This document shows positions 16,388-26,524 of a stretch of DNA of 40,427 bases, one piece after another. This DNA comes from Desulfuromusa sp. GTDB taxonomy: Bacteria; Desulfobacterota; Desulfuromonadia; Desulfuromonadales; Geopsychrobacteraceae. The stretch lies in assembly GCA_016744675.1 (NCBI GenBank), contig JADGDX010000023.1, positions 1 to 40,427 of the forward strand, written 5' to 3'. The notes beneath the pieces are model-generated. The model was not told the DNA's origin. It saw only the letters and a list, made by a program, of their open reading frames with translations, and did not search any database. Each line of letters opens with the position of its first letter. Positions within the stretch are counted from its first letter, which is position 1. A program made the translations under genes and the position numbers.

Positions 16388-18646
16388 TTATTTATCGGTC
16401 TCTTGTGCATCAACAACAGTGACGGCGGCCATATTAACGATATCAGCAACATCGTCACCACGTTGCAAGACGTGAACTGGCTTGTTCATACCCATCAAGA
16501 TTGGACCAATCGTCTCAGCCCCACCAAGTTTATTGAGTAATTTATAGCTGATATTTCCAGACTGTAAGTCGGGGAAAATAAATACGTTGGCATCTCCCTT
16601 AAGAGCTGAAAATGGGTATTGAAGTTCTGTTAATTCAGGATCAAGGGCAACATTTGCTTGAATCTCACCATCAACGATCAGGTCCGGGGCTTGTTGTTTA
16701 ACCAAGGCCGTTGCTTTTTTAACTTTCGTTGTCACTGGATGATTTGTACTGCCAAAGTTTGAGAAAGAAAGCATTGCAATTTTAGGTTCGATATCAAACT
16801 TGCGAACTTCTTCAGCAGCAAGAATTGCCGTTTCAGCTAATTCCTCAGCGGTTGGATCAATGGTCACAGTTGTATCTGCAAAGAAGACAACTTTCTTTTT
16901 AAAGACCAACATATACATGCCGTGAACTTTAGAAAGTTGATCTTGTTTACCAATAATATCCAGAGCAGGTTGAATTGTTTCAGGGTAGTGGTGGTTGATA
17001 CCTGAAAGCATTGAGTCGGCATCACCTTTTTCAACCATCATTGCTCCAAAATAGTTGTTATTGGCTTTAATCTGTCTTTTTGCACCAGCTCGCGTCACAC
17101 CTTTACGCTGACGTAACTCGAACATTGTGTCAATGTAGTTTCCACGTTTATCGCAAGTCAGAGGATTGAGAATTTCGACATCACCAAGATCGAGCTTCAA
17201 GGTTTTGATGCGGCTTTGAATTTCCTCCTCATCACCAAGAAGAATTGGAGTCGCTATATTTTCTTTAATCAAAATCTGAGCTGCCCTCAAGATTTTATCC
17301 TCTTCCCCCTCAGGGAAGACAATTCGTTTGGGATTAGCTTTTGCTTTGTTAATCAAGGTCCGCATAATTTCTTTGGAGCGGCTTTGAATTGCTTCTAGAG
17401 ACTCGCGGTATTTTTCCATATCTTCAATTGGCCGTCTTGCGACGCCTGAGTCCATTGCTGCTTGTGCGACAGCTGGTGCTACATGAAGAAGAACCCGAGG
17501 ATCAAAAGGTTTAGGGATGATGTATTCGCGGCCAAAATTGATATCTTCACCCGCATATGCCTTGCGTACTGAATCAGGAACGTCAAGCTTGGCTAGCTCG
17601 GCCAATGATTTAACGGCTGCCAGTTTCATCTCATCATTAATGGCGCTCGCGTGAACATCAAGTGCCCCGCGAAACAAGAATGGGAAGCAGAGGACATTGT
17701 TAACCTGGTTCATATAGTCAGAGCGTCCTGTTCCGATGATAACATCACCACGGACCGCAAGTGCTTCTGGTGGTGTGATTTCAGGATCTGGATTGGCCAT
17801 TGCAAATACGATTGGATCTTTAGCCATAGATCTTAACATATCAGTGGAAAGGGCACCTTTTGCTGATACACCAAAGAAAATGTCTGCCCCAACCATTGCA
17901 TCTTCAAGTGTTCTTGCATCCGTTTCTGCAGCAAGACGTTCCTTGTATTCATTCATGCCGTTGGTTCTGCCCTTATATATAACCCCTTTAGTATCACAGA
18001 GGATGACATTGTTCTTATCAATCCCCATGGTAATCGCAAGGTTAGCGCATGCAATACCTGCAGCGCCGGCACCATTTACAACAATTTTACACTTCTTTAT
18101 GTCTTTACCAACTATTTCAAGGGCATTCACCATGCCGGCCGCTGAAATAATTGCTGTGCCGTGTTGATCATCATGGAATACCGGAATATCCATAATCTTT
18201 TTGAGCTCTTCTTCAATATAAAAACATTCTGGGCCTTTAATGTCCTCAAGGTTGATACCACCAAAAGTAGGTTCAAGAAGCTTAACGGTTCTGATAATTT
18301 CATCGGAATCTTTTGTATTAAGTTCAATATCAAAAACATCAACATCTGCAAAACTCTTGAAGAGAATTCCCTTTCCTTCCATAACAGGTTTACCCGCTAA
18401 AGCACCAATGTCGCCGAGTCCGAGGACAGCCGTTCCGTTGGAAACAACAGCAACAAGATTCCCTTTTGCTGTATATTTGTAAGCATCGTTAGGGTTTTTC
18501 TCGATGTCTAGGCAAGGTTCTGCTACGCCAGGACTATATGCAAGGGCGAGGTCGTGACTGGTGGCACAAGGCTTTGTCGTAATAACTTCTATTTTACCTT
18601 TTCTTCCAGAACTGTGATAATCGAGAGCTTCTTGACGCATTGACAT
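16388..18646 (-). CDS. maeB: NADP-type malic enzyme fused to a phosphotransacetylase-like domain
   Basis: Oxidative decarboxylation of malate to pyruvate with NAD(P)+. The 752-residue protein has an N-terminal malic domain ([20 protein letters not shown], then the substrate or metal site [12 protein letters not shown] and EDIKGPECF), a Rossmann domain ([19 protein letters not shown]), and from about residue 425 a phosphotransacetylase-like domain ([37 protein letters not shown]) that in MaeB proteins is regulatory and binds acetyl-CoA. AGGAGGA lies 9 nt upstream. It links the TCA cycle with pyruvate and acetyl-CoA pools. Confidence 0.96.
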   Translation of the reverse strand: MSMRQEALDYHSSGRKGKIEVITTKPCATSHDLALAYSPGVAEPCLDIEKNPNDAYKYTAKGNLVAVVSNGTAVLGLGDIGALAGKPVMEGKGILFKSFADVDVFDIELNTKDSDEIIRTVKLLEPTFGGINLEDIKGPECFYIEEELKKIMDIPVFHDDQHGTAIISAAGMVNALEIVGKDIKKCKIVVNGAGAAGIACANLAITMGIDKNNVILCDTKGVIYKGRTNGMNEYKERLAAETDARTLEDAMVGADIFFGVSAKGALSTDMLRSMAKDPIVFAMANPDPEITPPEALAVRGDVIIGTGRSDYMNQVNNVLCFPFLFRGALDVHASAINDEMKLAAVKSLAELAKLDVPDSVRKAYAGEDINFGREYIIPKPFDPRVLLHVAPAVAQAAMDSGVARRPIEDMEKYRESLEAIQSRSKEIMRTLINKAKANPKRIVFPEGEEDKILRAAQILIKENIATPILLGDEEEIQSRIKTLKLDLGDVEILNPLTCDKRGNYIDTMFELRQRKGVTRAGAKRQIKANNNYFGAMMVEKGDADSMLSGINHHYPETIQPALDIIGKQDQLSKVHGMYMLVFKKKVVFFADTTVTIDPTAEELAETAILAAEEVRKFDIEPKIAMLSFSNFGSTNHPVTTKVKKATALVKQQAPDLIVDGEIQANVALDPELTELQYPFSALKGDANVFIFPDLQSGNISYKLLNKLGGAETIGPILMGMNKPVHVLQRGDDVADIVNMAAVTVVDAQETDK

Positions 18647-18985
18647 GAGAGTTTGTCCTCCTGTAGAGAGAAAAATTTATGTGTTTCTTAATTGAGTACT
18701 ACCTTTTTACTATGAACCAGTGCAAGTGAATTAATCAACAAAGCAATTCATTCAATTAATCAAACTAAAAAATTATAGTTTTACTAAAAAAAAGTCAAGT
18801 ATATATGGTTATGTCGGTTATTATAGGTTCATGTCTTTTGTCAGCAAAGCTGATGCCAATAAGACCTAATGTTGAAATATCATTAATAACGAGAGCTTAG
18901 AGTTTATTTGAATTGTTGTTTTCAGTATATACGTCATGAAAATGGTGTTTAGTGGCTGAAATTGACCACATTTAAGGTGTTTGTT
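18647..18985. other. Divergent intergenic region maeB / phosphodiesterase
   Basis: 339 nt, A/T-rich, without a convincing gene. At 18833-18865 gtctt/aagac encloses tcagc/gctga, a nested structure that could be a small RNA or leader fold, but stems are short. An in-frame TTG at 18962 would extend the next gene but has no ribosome site. Confidence 0.4.
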
Positions 18986-19483
18986 ATGGAAAAAATGCGT
19001 ATTGGGGTTATCTCTGATACCCACATCCTTTCACTAAGTTCCGCTGTTAATTTAGCTGAACAATTATTGGATGGCCCCTTCAGCGAAGTCGATGCTATTT
19101 TACATGCAGGTGACCATATATTTGAGGGACTTTCTGATTGTTTCGATCCAATTCCGTGGTACAGCGTGCGTGGTAATATGGACGCTTCACATGCTATGTT
19201 TCCAATACAGAGAATTGTGACGATATCTCAAGTAAGAATTGGGATGGCTCACGGATGGGGGCCTGTGAAGGGGATCGAGGAGTGTGTTCAGAGTTGTTTT
19301 GATCCCGCAGAAATTGATGTTTTAGTTTTTGGTCATAGTCATCAACCTGTTTGTCGTTGGTATGGTTCAGTTCTGTTGTTTAATCCCGGAAGTGCAATGG
19401 ATCGACGTTCGGCACCTAACCACACTGTGGGTATTTTAACTCTGGGAAGTACTGTGTCTGGTGAAATAATAATCATTGATTGA
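18986..19483 (+). CDS. YfcE/MJ0936-type metallophosphoesterase
   Basis: Calcineurin-like phosphodiesterase of about 165 residues. All five metal-site motifs are present in order: GVISDTH (D11, H13), ILHAGDH, VRGNMD, MAHGWG and VFGHSHQP, followed by LLFNPGSAMDRR. Relatives hydrolyse phosphodiesters in vitro; the biological substrate is unknown. ATG 18986 is chosen because AAGGTG (18974-18979) is well spaced and MEKMRIGVISDTH is the normal N-terminus. It precedes exbB by 30 nt on the same strand. Confidence 0.9.
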   Translation: MEKMRIGVISDTHILSLSSAVNLAEQLLDGPFSEVDAILHAGDHIFEGLSDCFDPIPWYSVRGNMDASHAMFPIQRIVTISQVRIGMAHGWGPVKGIEECVQSCFDPAEIDVLVFGHSHQPVCRWYGSVLLFNPGSAMDRRSAPNHTVGILTLGSTVSGEIIIID

Positions 19484-19515
19484 TTTTTTTATTCGATTTT
19501 TAAAGGGGCTGTTTG

Positions 19516-20115
19516 ATGTTTGATTTTTTTACTCGTGGCGGACCATTGATGTATCCAATCCTTCTTTGTTCAGTGATTGGATGGGCCATATTTATGGAAC
19601 GAATATATGCATTCGTTAAAGTACGTCGTCATCTTACCCCGTTAAAAGATAGGGTTTGTGATTTACTAGAGGGGGATAAACGGGAAGATGCCATTGATCT
19701 TTGCCGACTTAATAAATCTCCTCTAGCTAAAATTTTAATTGTTGTTCTAAAGCATAAAGGTGGGCAACGCAGTGATTTAAAATCTCTTGCTGAGGAGGTT
19801 GGAGAGAGAGAAGCGGTTTTATTGCAACGCTACCTTGGTTTGCTTGGAACGATTGCCAACATCACTCCTTTGCTTGGATTGCTGGGAACTGTTCTTGGGA
19901 TGATTAAGGCTTTTAATGTTATTGCGACGGAAGGGATGGGAACTCCGGCTTCACTTGGTGGAGGCATATCTGAGGCTCTTATTACAACAGCAGCTGGACT
20001 TACGGTTGCTGTTCCTATGATTCTGCTCCATCGTTATTTATCAAGTCGCTCTGAGCGTCTGGTTCTTGAACTGGAGGAAGCAACGATGCAAATTGTCGAT
20101 ATGGTGGAAGAATGA
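19516..20115 (+). CDS. exbB: MotA/TolQ/ExbB proton-channel family protein
   Basis: A 199-residue inner-membrane protein that, with its ExbD partner, uses the proton gradient to energise TonB- or Tol-type outer membrane processes. It has an N-terminal helix (PLMYPILLCSVIGWAIFMERI), a cytoplasmic domain, and two C-terminal helices. The family core LGTIANITPLLGLLGTVLGMIKAF and GGISEALITTAAGLTVAVPMILLHRYL is intact. AAAGGGG precedes ATG 19516. It overlaps exbD by 4 nt. No TonB or TolA gene is adjacent, so the partner is unknown. Confidence 0.92.
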   Translation: MFDFFTRGGPLMYPILLCSVIGWAIFMERIYAFVKVRRHLTPLKDRVCDLLEGDKREDAIDLCRLNKSPLAKILIVVLKHKGGQRSDLKSLAEEVGEREAVLLQRYLGLLGTIANITPLLGLLGTVLGMIKAFNVIATEGMGTPASLGGGISEALITTAAGLTVAVPMILLHRYLSSRSERLVLELEEATMQIVDMVEE

Positions 20116-20525
20116 GTTTCCGCCGACGCATCCAGGAATCACCAAAGGTGGATTTAACGCCTATGGTAGATGTTGTTTTCTTGTTGTTAATATTTTTTAT
20201 GATCTCAACAACATTTATCGAGAGGCCTGGTCTCAGCATTGATCTTCCTGCATCAAGTTCTGAACAAGTGAAATTAGAAGATAAAGAGGTTCAGGTTTAC
20301 TTAGCTGAGAATGGGGATATTTATCTGCAAAAAGAAAAGATAGATGTTGATGAATTACTTCTTTATTTACAACGAATTGATGCTAATTTAACAAAAAATA
20401 TGACTTTTTTATTGATGGCTGACAAGGCGGCACTTCATGGAAATGTTGTGCAATTGATGGATGCTGCAAAAAGTGCTGGATTTGGACATCTTGCCATTGC
20501 TACTGATAAGAAAGAGGAAAATTAA
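20112..20525 (+). CDS. exbD: ExbD/TolR family protein
   Basis: A 137-residue partner of ExbB/TolQ. The N-terminal cytoplasmic segment is followed by a single membrane helix with the essential acidic residue: VDLTPMVDVVFLLLIFFMIS contains the conserved Asp of the proton path. A periplasmic C-terminal domain ends ADKAALHGNVVQLMDAAKSAGF. The start overlaps the exbB stop (ATGA). Its stop codon shares TTAA with the stop of the convergent efflux gene, and no terminator is visible between them. Confidence 0.92.
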   Translation: MSFRRRIQESPKVDLTPMVDVVFLLLIFFMISTTFIERPGLSIDLPASSSEQVKLEDKEVQVYLAENGDIYLQKEKIDVDELLLYLQRIDANLTKNMTFLLMADKAALHGNVVQLMDAAKSAGFGHLAIATDKKEEN

Positions 20526-21478
20526 AGACTCTTCTTTTCTGGAATATTGGCCGGAAAGTTATGTAGGGCCTTATCTGTTCCACAGTTCTCTCGTCCAGGA
20601 CATTTCTCTACGACACATGGATCGATGTGGATAATGACATTTGCCCCTGGGATCTCTTTTTCAATCCTTTTCTCCAAACTATCCGTTAGCTTGTGAGCTT
20701 CATAGACAGTCATATCTTTACAAACTTCCAAATGAAAATCCATAATTTTGAGAGAACCTGCTCGTCGCGTACGCAGTCCATGGTATCCAGCGAGTGGGCC
20801 GTTATGTGAACAGATCAACTGATGGACCTGTTGTTGAATCTCAGGGGGAAGTTCGTGATCGAGTATGTCTGCCAGCCCACGTCTTATTAGCTGTAAGGCT
20901 TCATGAAGTATATACGAGGCAACGAGTATTGAAAGTGCCGCATCCAGCCAATGAATATCAAACCAGCGCACCATCAGGAGGCCGGCCATTAAGCCGAGGT
21001 TGCTATAAATGTCCATTCTGAAATGGAGAGAATCAGCTTCAAGGGCAGATGAATCAGTTTGTTTTGCAATTTTTTTTAAGTAACGTGCAATGAACCATGA
21101 CGCGATAGCACTAAAAGCAAGAACGCCGATCCCCTGGTTGATGTTATCAATTCGATTATTCTGACCTAATCGCATCACGGATTCATAGATAATCCAGCCT
21201 CCAGATGCCGTTATGATTAAAGCTTGAAACAACGTGGCGAGAGTTTCAAATTTTCCGTGACCAAAGGGATGTGATTGGTCAGGAGGTTGTTCTGCATGAC
21301 TTATTGCCATGAAGTTAACCCCTGACATTAAGATATCTAGCAGCGAATCAATTGCAGATGCCATCACGGCCATAGATCCACTTAGAAGGGCGACAACGAC
21401 CTTGATGATTGCAAGAAAGATTGCTCCAAAAATTGAAAAAGTGGCAGCTTTAATTTTAGGGTTATCGAGCTGGGGCAC
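20522..21478 (-). CDS. fieF: Cation diffusion facilitator (FieF-like metal efflux)
   Basis: Proton-driven exporter of Zn2+, Fe2+ or similar metals, 318 residues with six membrane helices and a C-terminal cytoplasmic domain. The transport-site residues are present: the DxxxD of helix 2 (SAIDSLLD) and the HxxxD of helix 5 (LHFRMDIYSN), followed by HPFGHGKFETLATLFQA between helices 3 and 2 as in the family. The DxxxD/HxxxD pairing resembles FieF, against HxxxD/HxxxD of Zn-specific CzcD. The C-terminus has an extra cysteine- and histidine-containing tail (IDPCVVEKCPGRENCG), an unusual possible metal site. Confidence 0.88.
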   Translation of the reverse strand: MPQLDNPKIKAATFSIFGAIFLAIIKVVVALLSGSMAVMASAIDSLLDILMSGVNFMAISHAEQPPDQSHPFGHGKFETLATLFQALIITASGGWIIYESVMRLGQNNRIDNINQGIGVLAFSAIASWFIARYLKKIAKQTDSSALEADSLHFRMDIYSNLGLMAGLLMVRWFDIHWLDAALSILVASYILHEALQLIRRGLADILDHELPPEIQQQVHQLICSHNGPLAGYHGLRTRRAGSLKIMDFHLEVCKDMTVYEAHKLTDSLEKRIEKEIPGANVIIHIDPCVVEKCPGRENCGTDKALHNFPANIPEKKSL

Positions 21479-21488
21479 AGTTCTTCCT

Positions 21489-21998
21489 CTAACTTTTACA
21501 GGCTTTATTCCATTCTAAAAATCCATCCCCGGTGAGGTTATGGAAACTTTCGATCCTCTGTTGATAGTAATCTATTTGGGCGCAAGCACGACCGACCTTC
21601 GTAGCTGTTTTTTGTAGCACCATTTTGTTTGCGAGGCAGAAATTATAGAAGCCATCTGTGCCAATAAGGATGCTTTTAAGTTCTACCATATTTGGCTCGA
21701 GCGTGTTGGTAATGTACCAGTTCCCGGCAAAACCTTCGATCAATTTAGGGGTGATATCAAAAATATTTAAGCGGCAGCAATCAACCATGTAATCACGTAA
21801 GAAATAGTCAGCACCACTTGCCATAGAACCTGCATCAAGAGCAGTCACCTTCTTTTCATCTAAAAGAAACTGATGGTATTGCTGAAGTAACTGTTTCGTG
21901 AGTTGATCAACCTTGATTTCATCTTCGAGGCTTTGAATTGTGTAATTCGTACGATTGAAAACGTCTTTTGACTCTCGTTCAGTATCAATTGAATTCAT
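21489..21998 (-). CDS. Conserved hypothetical protein, co-transcribed with fieF
   Basis: 169 residues, mostly helical, no signal peptide or membrane segment. The middle region (FAGNWYITNTLEPNMVELKSI, then GTDGFYNFCLANKMV) suggests a small helical bundle reminiscent of the SAM-like core-binding domains of tyrosine recombinases, but the catalytic domain is absent, and I would not assign function from that. It ends 10 nt before the efflux gene, so the two probably share a transcript. Four cysteines (CC, CLA, AC) are spread through it. Confidence 0.6.
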   Translation of the reverse strand: MNSIDTERESKDVFNRTNYTIQSLEDEIKVDQLTKQLLQQYHQFLLDEKKVTALDAGSMASGADYFLRDYMVDCCRLNIFDITPKLIEGFAGNWYITNTLEPNMVELKSILIGTDGFYNFCLANKMVLQKTATKVGRACAQIDYYQQRIESFHNLTGDGFLEWNKACKS

Positions 21999-22207
21999 GA
22001 ATGCTTCCTGTTGGGTTTACTTTTTAGGGCTGCTCAATAAATCTTCTCTTGTGTTTTTTTAGCATCGACACGTCAATGGGTCAAGTTGTGGTAAGATCGA
22101 TATTTATTTGGGTCTATTTACTTACGTTGGTGGCTTTGCTAGGATACTCCGCTTTATCTTTGTGTGTTTCGTGTGTTTTATTAATTTTGTAATTTCAGGA
22201 AGTTAGC
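21999..22207. other. Divergent intergenic region before mutS
   Basis: 209 nt. It must hold the promoter of the mutS-led operon, but no clear -35/-10 pair stands out. A 38-codon hydrophobic frame (22076-22192) without a ribosome site is judged unlikely to be a gene. CAGGAAG (22197-22203) is the mutS ribosome site. Confidence 0.5.
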
Positions 22208-24823
22208 ATGTCAACAGCCACTCCGGTTATGCGCCAGTACTTAGAAATAAAAGCTGACTATCAGGACGCAGTCCTTTTTTTCAGATTGGGAGATTTCTAT
22301 GAGATGTTTATGGATGATGCTGTGCTTGCATCAAGGGTTCTTGGTATTACCCTGACTTCTCGTAATAAAGGCGTTGAGAATGCAGTCCCACTGTGTGGAA
22401 TTCCTTATCATAGTAGTCAGGGCTATATTGCCAAGCTGATTTCTGCAGGGTACAAGGTCGCGATTTGTGAGCAGGTTGAAGACCCAAAGCAATCGAAGGG
22501 AATTGTCAAACGAGAAGTCGTTCGGGTTGTCACTCCAGGTCTTGTGACAGATACTGATACGCTGGACCCTAAAGAGAATAACTTTCTTTTGTCTATTGTT
22601 GAAAATGACAACTCCTTTGGAGTTGCACATATAGATATCACAACAGGTGGATTCAGGGTGACTCAACTTGATAGTCTCCTCCAGGTTGAAAATGAACTGG
22701 GTTCACTGCGTCCTAGAGAAGTTTTGTTGTGTGACACAGAGCAAGGGCAAAGGCTTAAGCAAAAAATTGCCCCTCTTCTCGATGGGGTAATGTGTAATTC
22801 CCTCCCTGAATGGGTGTGTGACGAAGATTATGCGTTGCAACAATTGAAAACTTTTTTTGGGGTTTCTGGTTTGCAATCCTTTGGCTGTCAGGATCTCATT
22901 GCTGCGCAACAAGCAGCGTCAGTTGTTCTCTACTATTTGCAACAAACTCAAAAAGAAGAACTTCGACATATTAGATCTCTACAGACTTATCACACTCAGA
23001 ATTTTATGATTCTGGATGATTCAACTCGCAGAAATCTTGAGCTGACGGCGACTTTGCAAGATGGGAAGAAAAGGGGGTCACTTCTCGGTGTTCTCGATCG
23101 TACCGTGACTGCTATGGGAGGGCGGACTCTCCGACACTGGGTTCATTATCCTCTAATTGACCCTCTTCAAATCAATCAACGACAAGCATCTGTGGCTGAG
23201 CTTGTCGATAAAAGCTTGCAGCGTATCGAACTGATTGAGGCCCTTGATGGTGTTTACGATCTTGAGAGGTTGAACAGTAAGATAGCTATGGCAAGCGCCA
23301 ATGCCAAAGACATTGTGGCGATGCGAGCATCCTTAGTCAAAATGCCTCTGATAGCGGACCTTCTCAGTCCGATGCAAAGTCCTTTTCTCACAGATTTGTA
23401 TGGTCAAATTGATGTGTTGCCAGAGTTGGTGACTCTGCTTGAGCAGGGTATCGTTGATGATCCCCCATTTGTATTGCGAGATGGTGGTCTTATCAAGGAT
23501 GGCTATAATGAAGAGTTGGATGAATTAAGGTCCATCAGTCGTGACGGTAAGGGATGGATAGCTGCATTAGAACATCAAGAGCGTGAACGGACGGGAATCC
23601 CAACTCTGAAGGTAAAATACAATAGGGTTTTTGGTTACTTCATTGAGGTGACTCACCGTAATCTCGATCGTGTTCCCGAAGATTACCAACGTAAGCAGAC
23701 CTTGGCAAATGCCGAAAGGTTCATTACCCCACAACTTAAAGATTACGAAGAAAAAGTTCTCGGCGCAGAGAGTCGTATTGTTGAGCTTGAATATAATTTA
23801 TTCCAGGATATTAGGCTGAAAGCGTCAGGAGAAAGTCGGAGAATTCAGGAAAATGCTGATGCTCTTGCCGCCCTTGATAGTTTACTGTCCTTAGCCGATT
23901 TAGCACATGAACGTAATTATGTCTGTCCTCAAATCGATGATTCCGGGGTGATAAAAATTGATGCGGGGAGGCACCCAGTCGTCGAGGGGATGCCGCTTAA
24001 AGAAGCATTTGTTCCCAATGATGTCGAACTGGATACTGTCAAAAACCAACTATTGATACTGACTGGTCCAAACATGGCTGGTAAGTCGACGTATATGCGC
24101 CAAGTTGCTTTGATCACTCTCATGGCTCAATTAGGAAGCTTTGTCCCTGCTGAAACGGCCAGAATAGGGGTCGTTGACCGCATCTTTACTCGAGTTGGAG
24201 CAAGTGATAATCTGGCTAAGGGTGAATCAACATTTATGGTTGAAATGAATGAAACCGCAAATATTTTACGCCATGCTACACAGAACAGCTTAGTTATTCT
24301 TGATGAAATTGGACGTGGGACCTCTACTTTTGATGGCGTCAGTATCGCTTGGGCCGTTGCAGAGTATTTGCATGACACTCCAAATGTTGCAGCTAAAACT
24401 TTATTTGCGACCCACTATCATGAATTGACAGATTTGCCCCTGACTCGTTCAAGAATTAAAAATTTCAACGTGGCTGTCAAGGAGTGGAACGACCAGATTA
24501 TTTTCCTCAGAAAAATTATCTCTGGAAGTGCTAGTCGCTCCTACGGTATTCAGGTTGGTCGATTGGCGGGATTGCCTGATACTGTTATTGAGAGAGCTAA
24601 AGAAATTTTACGCAACCTTGAAACGGGGGAATTTGTCCGTTACGGAGAACCAAGGCTAGGTGAAAGTAAGAACAAGCCCGATAAAAAACCACTCGCTCAG
24701 ATGTCTTTGTTCCACCCTGAAGAGGCAGACCAGATACGAACTCGCCTAGAATCCATTGATGTTAGGTGCACAACACCTATTGAAGCGTTGACCTTACTTG
24801 ATGAATTAAAAAAGATGCTCTAA
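22208..24823 (+). CDS. mutS: DNA mismatch repair protein MutS
   Basis: Recognises mismatches and small loops and recruits MutL. The 871-residue length is typical of MutS1. The N-terminal mismatch-reading motif is intact (RLGDFYEMF, Phe-x-Glu). Connector and lever domains follow, then the C-terminal ABC-type ATPase with Walker A GPNMAGKST (about 620-628), Walker B VILDEIGRGTSTFDG and ATHYHEL. The C-terminus includes the beta-clamp-like QMSLFHPEE. It heads a tight operon: the next gene starts immediately after its stop codon. Confidence 0.98.
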   Translation: MSTATPVMRQYLEIKADYQDAVLFFRLGDFYEMFMDDAVLASRVLGITLTSRNKGVENAVPLCGIPYHSSQGYIAKLISAGYKVAICEQVEDPKQSKGIVKREVVRVVTPGLVTDTDTLDPKENNFLLSIVENDNSFGVAHIDITTGGFRVTQLDSLLQVENELGSLRPREVLLCDTEQGQRLKQKIAPLLDGVMCNSLPEWVCDEDYALQQLKTFFGVSGLQSFGCQDLIAAQQAASVVLYYLQQTQKEELRHIRSLQTYHTQNFMILDDSTRRNLELTATLQDGKKRGSLLGVLDRTVTAMGGRTLRHWVHYPLIDPLQINQRQASVAELVDKSLQRIELIEALDGVYDLERLNSKIAMASANAKDIVAMRASLVKMPLIADLLSPMQSPFLTDLYGQIDVLPELVTLLEQGIVDDPPFVLRDGGLIKDGYNEELDELRSISRDGKGWIAALEHQERERTGIPTLKVKYNRVFGYFIEVTHRNLDRVPEDYQRKQTLANAERFITPQLKDYEEKVLGAESRIVELEYNLFQDIRLKASGESRRIQENADALAALDSLLSLADLAHERNYVCPQIDDSGVIKIDAGRHPVVEGMPLKEAFVPNDVELDTVKNQLLILTGPNMAGKSTYMRQVALITLMAQLGSFVPAETARIGVVDRIFTRVGASDNLAKGESTFMVEMNETANILRHATQNSLVILDEIGRGTSTFDGVSIAWAVAEYLHDTPNVAAKTLFATHYHELTDLPLTRSRIKNFNVAVKEWNDQIIFLRKIISGSASRSYGIQVGRLAGLPDTVIERAKEILRNLETGEFVRYGEPRLGESKNKPDKKPLAQMSLFHPEEADQIRTRLESIDVRCTTPIEALTLLDELKKML

Positions 24824-26524
24824 ATGCTTAAAACTAAAAAACTATTTTTTATAACTGTTCTTTTTGTTGTCGCTCTGGCAGCCATGTCACATGATGTGCT
24901 TGCTGAAGATTATAATGCTTTACGTTCCGACTATCGGCAACTAATCAAGTCTTCACAACTTCAGCGTCAACGGTCAAATTGGGAACGTTTGATCAGCCGC
25001 TTTGATACCTATCTGGCAGGGTATCCACAAAGTTCACATGTAGAAAAGGCACTATTTCTTCGAGCTAGGACATGGGATGGGCTTTCACGGGCATCTGGGA
25101 GTAGCGTCGACGCTAAACAAGCAATTGAGAACTATCAATATATGGTCAAACGTTTTCCGCACAGTCGTTTGGCGGATGATGCGCTGTTTTTTTCTGCACT
25201 CATCTCTGATAATCACTTAAAGAATAAAACCTCAGCTTATCATTATTATAAGCAAATCATTACACAATTGCCGTCCTCAGATATGGCCGGTGAGGCAAAG
25301 AAAAAAATAGCTTTGCTGCCAGTTCCAGCCAAAAAGAAAAGTGTTGTTAAAAAAGAACAGGTGAAGCAGCATGTTGTTGGAGAAGCTATTTTTCTTGAAA
25401 AAGTTCGCTATTGGAGTGGCCCTGAGTATACCCGTGTTGTTTTTGACCTCACAGCCCCTGTTGTTGCAAAAACAAACGACCTAAAGGGTGAAAATCCGCG
25501 GCTTTACTTTGACCTTCTTTATACGAAGGTTGCTGCTGATTTACCCGCTGTTGTGACGATCGGTAACGGCCTTATTAAGCAAGTTCGATCGAGTCAGTTT
25601 GATAAACAACGAACTCGAGTTGTTCTTGATCTCAATAAAACTGCGGAATACAAAGTTGCAACTTTAGAAAATCCCCATCGTCTAGTTATTGATGTGAAGG
25701 GTCCCCCTTTAACTGTTGGATTTACAGAAGAGCATAGCTCAATTTCCAACGCGTCCGATGATTCTATCGCTTCTATCCTGGGGAGTGCCTCTGATCGTCA
25801 AGAGGTTCTTCATGTTCCTCAGAATACCCATGATGAAGGAATCCATCTGATCGTTGTTGATGCTGGGCATGGGGGGAAAGATCCAGGTGCAATTGGACCC
25901 CATAAGGTTTATGAGAAAAATGTTGTTTTGCCCATGGCAAAAGCTCTTGCTAAAGCATTAAGGAAAGAGTTGGGGGTGAAGGTTCTTTTGACTCGCTCTG
26001 ATGATAAGTACCTTAAGCTGCGTGCGCGAACGGAATACGCTAATGAGGTTGGTGCAGATCTATTCATCTCTCTTCATGCAAATGCGACGTCAAATGGTAA
26101 AGCTTATGGTCTGGAAACCTATTTTTTGAATTTATCTAAGAACAATCAAGCAGCTGAAGTTGCCGCTCGGGAAAACGGAACAACGCTTCAAGAGGTCGGT
26201 CACTTAGAAGCCATTTTATTTGATCTTATGGCAAATGCAAAAATTAATGAATCGAGCCGATTAGCAGCTGAAGTGCAACAATCGTTAGTTGCAGGGCTAA
26301 AACCTCACTATAGTCACATCAAAGATCTTGGCGTGAAGCAGGGCCCGTTTCATGTTCTTCTCGGTGCAACAATGCCATCTGTTTTAATTGAAGCTGGGTT
26401 TATCAGTAATTCTCGTGAAGAAAAACGCCTCATGTCTGCCAAATATCATCAAAGAGTTGCTGCTGCAGTTGTTAAAGGGGTAAAAAAGTATTCAGCGACA
26501 ATTGACCGGGTTGCTAAGCGATGA
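24824..26524 (+). CDS. amiC: N-acetylmuramoyl-L-alanine amidase with AMIN domain
   Basis: Periplasmic zinc amidase that splits septal peptidoglycan during cell separation. A signal peptide (KLFFITVLFVVALAAMSHDVLA) is followed by a tetratricopeptide-like helical region (about 30-170, ASHVEKALFLRARTW and related repeats), which is additional to E. coli AmiC. An AMIN septal-targeting domain (about 190-290, VRYWSGPEYTRVVFDLTAP) and an Amidase_3 domain (about 340-560) follow. The zinc ligands are in VVDAGHGGKDPG and the YEKN Glu, with SLHAN; the catalytic Glu is in PSVLIEAGFISN. Zero spacing after mutS and a 4-nt overlap with glnD. Confidence 0.92.
   Translation: MLKTKKLFFITVLFVVALAAMSHDVLAEDYNALRSDYRQLIKSSQLQRQRSNWERLISRFDTYLAGYPQSSHVEKALFLRARTWDGLSRASGSSVDAKQAIENYQYMVKRFPHSRLADDALFFSALISDNHLKNKTSAYHYYKQIITQLPSSDMAGEAKKKIALLPVPAKKKSVVKKEQVKQHVVGEAIFLEKVRYWSGPEYTRVVFDLTAPVVAKTNDLKGENPRLYFDLLYTKVAADLPAVVTIGNGLIKQVRSSQFDKQRTRVVLDLNKTAEYKVATLENPHRLVIDVKGPPLTVGFTEEHSSISNASDDSIASILGSASDRQEVLHVPQNTHDEGIHLIVVDAGHGGKDPGAIGPHKVYEKNVVLPMAKALAKALRKELGVKVLLTRSDDKYLKLRARTEYANEVGADLFISLHANATSNGKAYGLETYFLNLSKNNQAAEVAARENGTTLQEVGHLEAILFDLMANAKINESSRLAAEVQQSLVAGLKPHYSHIKDLGVKQGPFHVLLGATMPSVLIEAGFISNSREEKRLMSAKYHQRVAAAVVKGVKKYSATIDRVAKR

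Noticed and set aside
18833..18865. Nested short stems as a small RNA gene
   Set aside because: Stems are only 5 bp, with no promoter or terminator around them.
22076..22192. 38-codon hydrophobic frame upstream of mutS
   Set aside because: No ribosome site precedes ATG 22076, T-rich DNA readily gives hydrophobic frames, and it lies in the mutS leader.
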